Shown piece by piece: positions 18,029 to 26,323 of a DNA stretch of 64,000 nucleotides (position 1 is its first letter; each line of letters starts with the position of its first letter). Position numbers and translations under genes: made by a program. This DNA comes from Streptomyces atroolivaceus (GTDB lineage Bacteria > Actinomycetota > Actinomycetes > Streptomycetales > Streptomycetaceae): NCBI RefSeq assembly GCF_000717025.1, contig NZ_JNXG01000007.1, positions 62,001 to 126,000 on the forward strand. The letters run 5' to 3'. The notes under the pieces are model-generated. The model worked only from the letters and a program-made list of their open reading frames with translations. It had not been told where the DNA came from and searched no databases.

Positions 18029-21000
18029 CTAAACGAGCGTCATAGCGTAGATCTCGACGCGGGAGTCGTCCGGCAGCGAGACCGAACGGACCGTCTTGCC
18101 CCCATCGAGCTCGGCGGCCGTACCGAAGAGCCGAATGGACGGCCCGTCGACACCGCTGCCCCTCTTGATGCGGTGCGGCATGTCGAGGACGACCGTGCTG
18201 CCGTTCGGCGCGGAGCCCGCCCAGTCGCCGAACGTCACCGGTGCCTCCGTGCTGCTGCCGTCCGTGTAGTGCACGGTCAGTGTGGTGGTCACAGGACCGT
18301 TGTGCGCCGAGCCGACCAGCCGCAGCGCACTGTGCTGTCCGGCGGGCAGCAGGAGGGCCTGCCCGCCTGCTTCGAGGAAGTTGTTCGCCGTGCCGGTGGG
18401 GTCCGGCGCGTCGTACGTCACCCCGTCCCAGGTGACCGGACCCGCCTTGGGCAGCAGGTCGCCGTCATAGCTCCAGCCATGCCCGTCGAAGTCACCCTCG
18501 TCGGAGTTCGCCACCGTGGCCGTGCCGTCGTGGCCGAGGTCTGCGCGCAGGTCCACCGCGCACTGCCCGTTCGCCTCGCTCGCGCAGGTCGTGGCGGCTC
18601 CCACCGTGACGGTGGCCTTGCGGGTGACCGAGTTCGTCCCTCGGCCCGCGACCTTCACCTCCACCGGGTAGGACCCGGCCGCCACGCCCGGGGGCACGGT
18701 GATGTCGAGCGACACCTTCTTCTGGACCGGGAGGTGACCGGAATCGATCACCAGTGGCGAACGCTGTGCCGTCGTGGCCTTCCAGCCGCTGGGCACCTTC
18801 GCCGTGACCGACACGTTCAGCTTTCCGGGAGCCTGCCCGAGGACGTCCAGCGTGAACTTCGCGGTCTGTGCGGCGTCACCCGTGGGGACGACCGCCGAGG
18901 CGGGACGCAGCGACGCGTCGACGTGCTTGCGGCTGTCGGGGGACGCCTGGTTGACGGAAGGCGGCTGGGCGCCCTTGCCCGTGCCCCAGGAGGAGGGGGA
19001 GGTCCCGAGCCGGTGGGCAAGGGTTCCGCCGTGCGCGAGCTTGTTCCAGCTCAGCCAGGTCTGGGGTACGTTCCGGCCGTTCAGGGCCACGCTCTGCACG
19101 TACCGCTTCGTGTCGCTCGCTCCGGGTGCTTCGATCGTCAGCGTGCCGCCCTGGCCCTTGGTGCCGGACGCCTTGGGATAGCTGCCGATCCGGACGGTCG
19201 CCGATTCGAACTGCGGGCTGGACACGGCCAGGAAGTCGCCGCCGCTCATCGTCGGGTAGAGGCCGAGGGAGGAGAAGACGTACCAGGCCGACATGGTGCC
19301 CAGGTCGTCGTTGCCCGTCATCCCGTCCGGCCCGTTGGTGAACAGCGTCATCGCCGCACGCACCACGGTCGCGGTCTTCGCCGGGGCGCCGACCCAGTTG
19401 TACATGTACGGGGCGTGCAGGTCCGGCTCGTTGTTCGGGTTGTACGTCGGCTTGCCGTAGTAGTCGTACGGCTGCGAGATCCAGTCGTTCCGGGCGGTGC
19501 CCGCCGGGTCGGTGAGCAGCTTGTCGTGGACGAAGAAGGAGTCGAGCCGCTTCTCGGTGGCGCTCCGGCCGCCCATCAGGCTGACGAGGCCGGCCGGGTC
19601 CTGCGGTACCAGCCACTGGTACTGGTACGCGCCGCCCTCATGGAACTGGTGCGCCGCCTCGACCGGGTCGTAGGGCGTGAGCCAGGTGCCGTCGGCCGTC
19701 CGCGGCCGGAACTGCTGGATCGAGGAGTCCCACAGGTTCCGGTACCACTGGCCGCGCGCGGCGAACATCCTGGCGTCCGACTTGTGTCCGAGCCGGTCGG
19801 CCATCAGCGCGAGCGACGCATCGGCGGCGGAGTACTCCATCGTGGCCGACGCCGGGTGCTTGCAGTCGTTGTCGCCGCCCTTGTCCGCGCAGTCCTTGCC
19901 GAGCTCGAGACCTGACGGGATGTAGCCGCGCTCGGTGTAGTGGTCCGATCCCGAGCGTCCGTTGTACGGCGAGTCGGCGGGCGGGGTGCTGGTCGCGTTC
20001 TTCTTCAGCAACGCGTAGGTCTCTGCCTCGTGTCCGGCGAGCAGACCCTTTGACCAGGCCTCTACGAGGAAGGGGGTGACCGGGTCACCGGTCATGATGT
20101 TGGTCTCGCTGTTGGCGAGCGCCCAGCGGGGCAGCCAGCCGCCGTCCCGGCCGGCCGCGACGACCGACAGCGCGACGTCCCGGGCGACCTTCGGCTCCAG
20201 CATCTGCAGAAGCTGGTTCTGCGGCCGGTAGGTGTCCCAGAGCGAGAAGTTCTGATACGGCGTGTAGTCCTTCGCCGTGTGCGTCTTGTTGTCGAACCCC
20301 TGGTACATGCCGTCGACGTCACCGGCGAGGTTCGGGTGCAACTGGCTGTGGTAGAGCGCGGTGTAGAAGGCCTTCTGCCGGTCCGCCGCGCCTCCGCCGA
20401 CCCGGATGGAATCCAGCTGCTTCTTCCAGGTGTCCCGCAACGCCGCACGCGTGGCGTCGAAGTCGAAGGACTCCTTGGTCTCCGCGGCCAGGTTCTTACG
20501 GGCGCCCTCCACACCGGTGTAGGACAGCCCCACCTTCAGGACGGCGTCCCGGTCGGTGGTCGCGTCGAAGGTCACCCAGGCACCGTTCTGGCCGTCTCCC
20601 TCCGCGTCGCGGGTACCGGGCTCCGGGTCTGCGCCGTCCCACGTGCCGTAGGCCTTGAAGGGCCGGTCGAAGGTGGCGCTGAAGTACACCGTGTGCTCGT
20701 CGTGTCCGGCACAGAAGCCCCCGGCGTGCACCCGGCCCTCGATGGTGCGGTCACCGACGACGTGCACCTCGGAGTCCAGCACGGACTGGTTGGCCTTGCC
20801 CGTGTTGAACAGGACGTTGGCCGAACCGGTGGAGGGGAAGGTGTAGCGCTGCCACCCGGTGCGCTCGGTGGCGGTGAGTTCCGCGTCGACGTCGTACTTC
20901 TTCAGCCCCACCCGGTAGTAGCCGGGACTGGCCTGCTCGTCGTCGTGGCTGTACGGGGAGCGGTAGGCGTTCGGGTCCACGGAGTCGACTGCACCCGTGG

Positions 21001-21337
21001 TCGGCATGATGGGCAGCTCGCCCATGACGCCGCAGCCGACGCCGGACAGGTGCGTCTGGCTGAATCCGTAGATCGAGTCCTGCTTGTAGTCGTAGCCGCC
21101 CTGGCCGCCGGTGTCCGGGCTGACCTGGACCATGCCGAACGGCGCGCTCGCCCCGGGGAAGGTGTTGCCGAAGTTCTGGGTTCCGACGAACGGATTGACC
21201 AGGTCGATCGGTTCCGCGCCCGCGGCGGCGGCCGGCTCGGCGATGCCGACCACTCCACCACTCACGAGTACGGCGGCCATCAGACCGGCTGCTATACCGG
21301 AAGCACGGGGACGGAACGGTCTGAAAGCAAACCGCAT
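18029..21337 (-). CDS. Secreted GH92-family alpha-mannosidase
   Basis: The product is 1102 residues with a Sec signal peptide ending around AAAAGAEP (about residues 36-42). The GH92 catalytic region spans about 44-740, with DLVNPFVGTQNFGNTFPGAS at its start and GNDDLGTMSAWYVFSSLG, which carries the catalytic acid region. GH92 enzymes are calcium-dependent exo-mannosidases acting on N-glycan or yeast mannan linkages. The C-terminal 300 residues look like a bacterial Ig/NEW3-type beta domain (LPVQKKVSLDITVPPGV) followed by an NPCBM-like carbohydrate-binding domain. ATG at 21337 follows AAGGGA. A perfect LacI-type palindrome lies 30 bp upstream, so repression lifted by mannosides is likely. Confidence 0.92.
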   Translation of the reverse strand: MRFAFRPFRPRASGIAAGLMAAVLVSGGVVGIAEPAAAAGAEPIDLVNPFVGTQNFGNTFPGASAPFGMVQVSPDTGGQGGYDYKQDSIYGFSQTHLSGVGCGVMGELPIMPTTGAVDSVDPNAYRSPYSHDDEQASPGYYRVGLKKYDVDAELTATERTGWQRYTFPSTGSANVLFNTGKANQSVLDSEVHVVGDRTIEGRVHAGGFCAGHDEHTVYFSATFDRPFKAYGTWDGADPEPGTRDAEGDGQNGAWVTFDATTDRDAVLKVGLSYTGVEGARKNLAAETKESFDFDATRAALRDTWKKQLDSIRVGGGAADRQKAFYTALYHSQLHPNLAGDVDGMYQGFDNKTHTAKDYTPYQNFSLWDTYRPQNQLLQMLEPKVARDVALSVVAAGRDGGWLPRWALANSETNIMTGDPVTPFLVEAWSKGLLAGHEAETYALLKKNATSTPPADSPYNGRSGSDHYTERGYIPSGLELGKDCADKGGDNDCKHPASATMEYSAADASLALMADRLGHKSDARMFAARGQWYRNLWDSSIQQFRPRTADGTWLTPYDPVEAAHQFHEGGAYQYQWLVPQDPAGLVSLMGGRSATEKRLDSFFVHDKLLTDPAGTARNDWISQPYDYYGKPTYNPNNEPDLHAPYMYNWVGAPAKTATVVRAAMTLFTNGPDGMTGNDDLGTMSAWYVFSSLGLYPTMSGGDFLAVSSPQFESATVRIGSYPKASGTKGQGGTLTIEAPGASDTKRYVQSVALNGRNVPQTWLSWNKLAHGGTLAHRLGTSPSSWGTGKGAQPPSVNQASPDSRKHVDASLRPASAVVPTGDAAQTAKFTLDVLGQAPGKLNVSVTAKVPSGWKATTAQRSPLVIDSGHLPVQKKVSLDITVPPGVAAGSYPVEVKVAGRGTNSVTRKATVTVGAATTCASEANGQCAVDLRADLGHDGTATVANSDEGDFDGHGWSYDGDLLPKAGPVTWDGVTYDAPDPTGTANNFLEAGGQALLLPAGQHSALRLVGSAHNGPVTTTLTVHYTDGSSTEAPVTFGDWAGSAPNGSTVVLDMPHRIKRGSGVDGPSIRLFGTAAELDGGKTVRSVSLPDDSRVEIYAMTLV

Positions 21338-21366
21338 GGGGTATTTCCCTTCGAGTCCTGCTCAAC

Positions 21367-21380
21367 TGACAACGTTGTCA
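21367..21380. promoter_or_regulatory. LacI-family operator upstream of the GH92 gene
   Basis: TGACAACGTTGTCA is a 14-bp perfect palindrome with the central CG step typical of LacI/GalR-family sites. It lies 30 bp before the GH92 start codon. No LacI gene is in the window, so the regulator must be encoded elsewhere. Confidence 0.75.
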
Positions 21381-21779
21381 CTTTGTTCGTTCGCACCATA
21401 ATCCCCGGCCGCCCCGGATGTCACTGGGTGAGCGGGGGCAAATTCTGACGCGCTGCATCGATGCTCCGGAGTGGGGCGTCGCCAAGCGACCTGTCTGCCC
21501 TGGCGCGCGGGCTGCGGGGCGGATGCGCCACCCGACGGCACACGGAGATGGACGTCACCCTCGCGGCCGGAGAGGAACCGCGCGACGACTTGGACCGAGA
21601 CCTCGTCGGGCACGTCGAGGTACAGGGTGGGAGGGAATCCCCAGGCCCGGAGCGCCAACCGGTGGCCCCTGGGAGCGGAACGATCACGTGTCACCCGAGA
21701 TCCGGCTCCACCGGCTTCTGAACGCGTATCCGAGCCAAGTCGAGGGAAAACGGAGCGGGGTTGAGCAGCTGCCGCTGCC
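21381..21779. other. Intergenic stretch between GH92 and the recombinase relic
   Basis: About 400 bp. A long minus-strand frame passes through, but only its distal part (21780-22024) resembles a known protein. I see nothing assignable here. Confidence 0.4.
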
Positions 21780-22024
21780 AGGTCCGGCTGATCAGGTGCG
21801 CCGTACAGCCGGGTGTGGCACTGCCCGCACAGGGCGATCTTCGTCAGGAGATGCTCGCGATTCGAGTTGAGTGCCCAAGGCGCCATTCGGTGGAGTATCA
21901 CCTTCCTCAACGCTTCGTGGGTCGCTCGGTCCCACAGCCCCTCACAGGGCCTCACGGGATTCCCATCCTTGCCGAGCACCGGCTTGTGCTGGTGCATCAG
22001 GTAGCAATGTGGCTTCCCGCAGGT
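21780..22024 (-). pseudogene. C-terminal fragment of a large serine recombinase
   Basis: About 80 residues resemble the recombinase/zinc-ribbon region of large serine recombinases: VLGKDGNPVRPCEGLWDRAT, then HLLTKIALCGQCHTRLYGAP with its CxxC pair. There is no catalytic resolvase domain and no proper start. It abuts a proline-tRNA 3' fragment. It is read as the remains of an integrated element. Confidence 0.5.
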
Positions 22025-22033
22025 TGACCCGAT

Positions 22034-22080
22034 CTTCGTTCGGGACGAAGAAGTCGTGGGTTCGAATCCCGCCGTTCCGA
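22034..22080 (+). other. 3' half of a proline tRNA (CGG anticodon): probable attachment-site scar
   Basis: The segment runs from the anticodon stem CTTCG, loop TTCGGGA (anticodon CGG at 22041-22043) and CGAAG, through the T-arm GTGGG-TTCGAAT-CCCGC, to acceptor strand CGTTCCG plus A. No D-arm or 5' acceptor strand precedes it, so no functional tRNA can form. Actinomycete integrative elements such as pSAM2 insert at the 3' half of a proline tRNA gene and leave exactly this kind of partial copy. A recombinase relic lies on one side and a truncated gene on the other. Confidence 0.65.
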
Positions 22081-22209
22081 AAGCTGAAATACCAGGGCAG
22101 AGGACCCAGCGTGCAAGTTGCGCTGGCCCCTCTGGCGTTGCTGTGTGGCTACCGCTCGTGATCGCCCTCGAAGAGGCCGTGCATGACCACGGCCCGGCCT
22201 GGATCACGG

Positions 22210-22823
22210 GGGCGGAGCTGCAAGCTGGACCTGCTGTGCGCACATATCGACGGCTACTCCGTACCGCAGCAGGAGACCGTTGAGAGACTCGGCGCCTTGG
22301 CCGCGGAGGGTACGGTCGGACTCCTCGGCCCAGCTACCAGGCGATGTGGCGGGTCGATCGGGCCCGGGCGCTGGCCGCCGCGGCCGGGCTGCCCGGATAC
22401 GAGGTGCTCCAGTACCAGCACAGCCACCTGCGCGCCGGTTCGACGTGCCGAGCGACCTCTTCCAGGACGGCAGCCCCGGCCACGCCGGCCCCTGAATTGT
22501 TCGGCTACCTGCGGGCCGAGCCCGCCCTGACCCTCGTCGCCTACTCCCCGCTGCTCGCCGGGGCGTACGTCCGCGAGGACACGCCGCTGCCGCCGGACTA
22601 CGACCACCCGGGCACCCAGGCCCGGCTCGCCGCGCTGCGTGCCGTCGCCCGGGAGACCGGCGCCACCGTCAACCAGGTCGTCCTCGCCTGGCAGATCGGC
22701 GGCGAGCTGCCGGTCATCCCGCTGGCCGGGGCGTCGTCCCTGGCGCAACTGGAGGAGAACCTGTCCTCGGTGGACCTGAAGCTGACGGTTGATCAGCGGG
22801 CCCGGCTCGACGCCGTCCACTGA
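22210..22823 (+). pseudogene. Truncated, frameshifted aldo/keto reductase
   Basis: The C-terminal two thirds of an NADP-dependent aldo/keto reductase survive in pieces. The first reads LDLLCAHIDGYSVPQQETV and then EGTVGLLG in one frame, MWRVDRARALAAAAGLPGYE in the next. A short DVPSDLFQDGSPGHAGP piece lies in a third frame, and ELFGYLRAEPALTLVAYSPL to the stop returns to the second. At least two frameshifts and the missing N-terminus (including the catalytic Tyr region) show it is inactive. The 5' truncation falls next to the tRNA-Pro scar. Confidence 0.8.
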
Positions 22824-22846
22824 CGGTCCACGCGGCAGATCGGAAA

Positions 22847-22862
22847 GCTTCGGCGCCGAAGC
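22847..22862 (+). terminator. Palindrome after the aldo/keto reductase relic
   Basis: GCTTCGGCGCCGAAGC is a 16-bp perfect palindrome, 24 bp past the stop codon of the relic. It could fold as a short hairpin and is probably the former terminator of that gene. Confidence 0.4.
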
Positions 22863-23336
22863 CAGGACAGGTGCTGTTCAGGCCGGAACGCTGGACCGCG
22901 GGTCGAGGCATGTGCTCAGCTACCACGTGATCCTCCACTGGAACCGGCTCGGACTCTCCATGCAAGGCCAGAGCATCTTGGCCTGGGCAGCCAGAGCGGC
23001 GATTCTCCACGCGGAGAGCCGGGCATAACGATCGGTGCAGTCCATGACCGCGCGCCCGTAACCACGCCCGGTGCGTACTCGCCGCGCTTCTCCTCGACCT
23101 GAGCTGACGTCAAGGAGAAGCGCAGTGGGTGGCCGGCCGGCGACGGCCGACCGATAGACAGCAGGCCCCGAGCAGCGAGCCTACTCAAGCCGCGACGGAT
23201 GCGTCTCGGGCACGGCCCTGACGATCCGGCATCGACGACGTGACCCGGAACGAAGTCCGGGCCGACCACCGGTGTTGGAGCTCTCATGGGGAAGACGGGC
23301 GACCCCCTACGTGGCCGGGGCGATCTCCGCGTCCAC
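22863..23336. other. Intergenic stretch, no gene recognised
   Basis: About 470 bp between the reductase relic and the 3' end of the Dps gene. No assignable open frame or structure was found. Confidence 0.5.
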
Positions 23337-23915
23337 TCAGACGCGCACCAGAGGGGTGTCGACCAAGTGCTCGGCGAGGAACCACGCCTGGAGTTCGCCG
23401 GTCCGGATGATCTGCGACACGAGCACGTCGTTAGTGCCGTCGTCGCCCAGTTCATTGACGCGAGCGGCAGCGTCATGAGCCTCGATGAGGATGGTTTCGT
23501 GGGCCTCCAACAGACGGGAGAGCATCGCCGGTACCTCCTCGACGCCGTCCGGGGGCCGCGGGATCGAGGAGATCTCGGCAACGTGCCGGGGGTCGCCCAC
23601 CGCCACACCCCCCAGCGACTGCACACGCTCGGCGAGGGTGTCGATCAGCTCAAGCTGCTCTCCGGCATGCTTGTCCAGCAGCAGATGAAGCTGGTAAAAG
23701 GTCGCACCGCGCATCAGCCAGTGACTCTTCTTGTACAGGCCGTACAGGATTGAGGTGTCCGCCAGGCACTTGTTGAGTCGCTGGCAGGCATACATTCGGG
23801 CGTCGTGGGACAGGCCAATCGGATACTGCCTGACGGTCCCGAACTCCTGTATCAAAGAGCCCTTCTGATGCAGCTTCGGCTGACTTTCGAGCGTGTGGTT
23901 CGTGATGGCGGTCAT
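23337..23915 (-). CDS. dps: Dps/ferritin-like DNA-binding stress protein
   Basis: This 192-residue protein has the four-helix ferritin-like fold of Dps. The ferroxidase signature is split across SHWLMRGATFYQLHLLLDKH and the following segment LELIDTLAERV, giving the His, Asp and Glu iron ligands shared between subunits. Dps dodecamers oxidise and store iron with peroxide and protect DNA. ATG at 23915 is chosen because AGGAGG precedes it at ideal distance; a longer frame from 23975 is not supported. The N-terminal extension of about 30 residues before the first helix may contact DNA. It stands alone on the minus strand. Confidence 0.9.
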   Translation of the reverse strand: MTAITNHTLESQPKLHQKGSLIQEFGTVRQYPIGLSHDARMYACQRLNKCLADTSILYGLYKKSHWLMRGATFYQLHLLLDKHAGEQLELIDTLAERVQSLGGVAVGDPRHVAEISSIPRPPDGVEEVPAMLSRLLEAHETILIEAHDAAARVNELGDDGTNDVLVSQIIRTGELQAWFLAEHLVDTPLVRV

Positions 23916-24075
23916 GGTTCGCCTCCTGTGGGCGTCGATGTGGTCTGCATGCCGGGTATGCCCGGCGAATGGCACGAGAGGCGCATGTGGGCGACGTGGC
24001 CGGTATGGGAGAGCCCGATCAAGGGTGGGCCGTCACCACGGTGCCGACCGCAGTCCGCGGTCCCGGCTGGCGCGG

Positions 24076-24930
24076 TCAGTGACCGGCGGCGACGGCGCGC
24101 GCTGCCCTGTCGAGCAGATCGGCGACGGCGCGCGGGGAACTTGTCGCGACTGCGTGGGGTGCGTGCACGGTGACCGTGTGCGCCTTGGCGCGCGCGGCCA
24201 TCCATCGCTGCGCCTTCGGCGGGATATTCCGGTCCTCGGTGGCGATGAGGTACCACACGGGAAGTGTCTTCCAGGCCGCCGCGGTGGCCGGCTCGTTCAG
24301 GGCCGCCACGGTGATCGGGCGCTGCCCGACGGCCATAGTCCGGGCCGTCGTCTCGGCGACGCCGGCTGCGAACTGCTGCGGAAAGAGGTCCTGTCCGATG
24401 ACCAGCTCATCGCCGACGCCTCCACCGGGCAGCGGGTACTTCTGGACAACTGTGGTCCTGGCGAGCGAACTGCCTGGGAACTTGTCGCTCAGCTCGGCCG
24501 CACTCTCGCCGACGTCCGGGACGAAGGCCGCGACATAAACCAATCCCTTGACCTGGGCGGAACCGACCGCAGCACGGCTGATGACGGAACCACCGTAGGA
24601 GTGTCCCGCGAGCAGGACCGGGCCCTCGATACCGTCCAGGACGCTGCGCACATAGGCGGCGTCACCGGAGACGCTGCGCAGTGGATTCGGCGGGATCACG
24701 ACACGGTGACCCTGGCGCTGAAGCCGCTGCACCACGGGGGCCCAGCTGGAAGCGTCGACGAAGGCGCCGTGCACCAGCACGATGGTGGGGAGTTGCTTCT
24801 TGTGCGTGAGTTCCTTGGTGGCGGCCGACGTGTCCCGTGGAGCCGCGTGCGCGATGCCGGTGGCGCCGAGGGCGGCTGCACCGGCCACTGCAGACAGGGT
24901 CACGGTGCGACGCGAGATTGATGTATTCAT
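24076..24930 (-). CDS. Exported alpha/beta hydrolase (EstC-like)
   Basis: The 284-residue product has an N-terminal export signal with a twin-arginine pair (SISRRTVTLSA) and a cleavage region around IAHAAP. The oxyanion segment LVHGAFVDASSW, nucleophile elbow GHSYGG (Ser111), Asp in ATEDRNIPP and a C-terminal His in APHAV make a complete hydrolase triad. It resembles small esterases of the salicylate-esterase/EstC group. Two more members of the same subfamily lie at 25035 and 37829. The substrate is unknown. Confidence 0.85.
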   Translation of the reverse strand: MNTSISRRTVTLSAVAGAAALGATGIAHAAPRDTSAATKELTHKKQLPTIVLVHGAFVDASSWAPVVQRLQRQGHRVVIPPNPLRSVSGDAAYVRSVLDGIEGPVLLAGHSYGGSVISRAAVGSAQVKGLVYVAAFVPDVGESAAELSDKFPGSSLARTTVVQKYPLPGGGVGDELVIGQDLFPQQFAAGVAETTARTMAVGQRPITVAALNEPATAAAWKTLPVWYLIATEDRNIPPKAQRWMAARAKAHTVTVHAPHAVATSSPRAVADLLDRAARAVAAGH

Positions 24931-25034
24931 CGTTGTCCTTCTACTCGGGGCGGCTCGCCCGCGACCTATGCGGGCGAGCCGTGGGCACGGCCTGCGGGCC
25001 GTGTCGGAAGAGAGCCGACGGTTTTCCGGCGGAA

Positions 25035-25760
25035 CTACTCGGAGGTGGCCTCGATGGCTTCCTCGATGAAGGCGACGACCTTCTTGGGGTGCGCGAGCAT
25101 GACCAGGTGCGAGGAGTCGACCTCGATGGTGGTCATGCCGGCACGCTCGTAGCCGAAACGCTCCACATCGGGGTTGATCGTGTGGTCAGAGGACGACACC
25201 AGGCCGAAGGACGGCTTCGTCTTCCACGCCGCGGCCGGAGCAACGTCCGCGAAAGCCTGTGCGGCCAGCGGCCGCTGCGAGACCGCCAGGACCTTCGCGA
25301 GCTCCGGATCCACGTCCGCCGCGAAGATCGCCGGGAACTTGTCGGTCTCCACCGACACGTCCGTACCCGGGGTGTCGGAGCCCTCGACCGGGAACGGCTT
25401 GTACACCAGCGCTGCCGCTAGGGCCGAATCAGGGAACCGGCCCTGCAGTTCGCCCAGGCTTTCGCCGACCTCCAGCGCGTAGCCTGACAGGTAGACCAAT
25501 GCCTCGACGTTCTCCTCCACGCCGGCCACCGTGATCACAGCACCACCGTAGGAGTGGCCCACCAGCACCACCGGGCCGTCGATCTGGCGGACCACCGAGG
25601 CGACATACGCGGCGTCCCCGATCAGACTGCGATTGGGAACAGCCGGAGCAACAACCTTCAGCCCCCTCTTGAGCAACTCAGGGATGACAGCGGAATAGCT
25701 GGATGCGTCCGCGAACGCACCGTGCACCAGGACAATGGTCGGCTTCTCTGTACGCGACAT
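25035..25760 (-). CDS. Cytosolic alpha/beta hydrolase (EstC-like)
   Basis: This 241-residue protein begins directly with the core strand (MSRTEKPTIVLVHGAFADAS), so unlike its neighbour it has no export signal. The nucleophile is Ser70 in GHSYGG, the acid lies in SSSDHTINPD and the His in DSSHLVMLAHP. Sequence and gap pattern place it in the same subfamily as the gene 105 bp downstream, suggesting tandem duplication followed by gain or loss of the signal. ATG at 25760 has only a weak ribosome site; the in-frame upstream extension has no family similarity. Confidence 0.85.
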   Translation of the reverse strand: MSRTEKPTIVLVHGAFADASSYSAVIPELLKRGLKVVAPAVPNRSLIGDAAYVASVVRQIDGPVVLVGHSYGGAVITVAGVEENVEALVYLSGYALEVGESLGELQGRFPDSALAAALVYKPFPVEGSDTPGTDVSVETDKFPAIFAADVDPELAKVLAVSQRPLAAQAFADVAPAAAWKTKPSFGLVSSSDHTINPDVERFGYERAGMTTIEVDSSHLVMLAHPKKVVAFIEEAIEATSE

Positions 25761-26323
25761 GATGGGGCTCGTTTCTCTCTGATCAGTGGAATCGGTTGAA
25801 CACGGAGCTCGGAGCCGACCGATGGTCCGACACCTTCCGGACATGGCATCGGAGCGGCCGGAGTCGGCCCCGTGTCCCGTGACGGGGCATGCAATAAGTG
25901 GCCACGTCCCCGCTCTGCGGCCCCCGGGCCACTTTCGACACCGGGTCCTTTCAGGCGAAAGAAGCGGGTATGCCTGCAAACGTACCGACCACACCCGAGC
26001 GGACTTGCCTCTTCGTGCCTCAGGCTTTATCCGTGAGCGCTACGCCTGCCACGCTCGCGGAAGCGACGGAGTGAGCGCACCGGAGGCAGGCTCCTTTCGG
26101 TTTCTTGTGACGTTCGCCAGCGATGACGGATGGAGGCGGGGCGAGAACCGGGGACATCGCGGACCGCCCTCGCGAGCGCAACCGGCGTGGTGGCGCCCGC
26201 GGGGGCGGGGAGTTGGCTGGCCGGCTGGTGAGCCTCAGGTCATGTGGCGGCAGGCGGCATGGCAGCCCGAGGGCCGTCTTGTGGAGGACGGAGCCCTCCT
26301 CGGCCACGGGCGGCCCATCGGTC
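25761..26323. other. Intergenic stretch, no gene recognised
   Basis: About 560 bp between two minus-strand genes. It must hold the promoter of the hydrolase pair. I see no assignable gene. Confidence 0.5.

Noticed and set aside
18173..19915. 580-codon plus-strand frame
   Set aside because: It is antisense to the GH92 gene and is Arg/Val/Gly-rich shadow sequence.
22034..22080. A functional tRNA gene
   Set aside because: The D-arm and 5' acceptor strand are absent, so it is only a 3' half.
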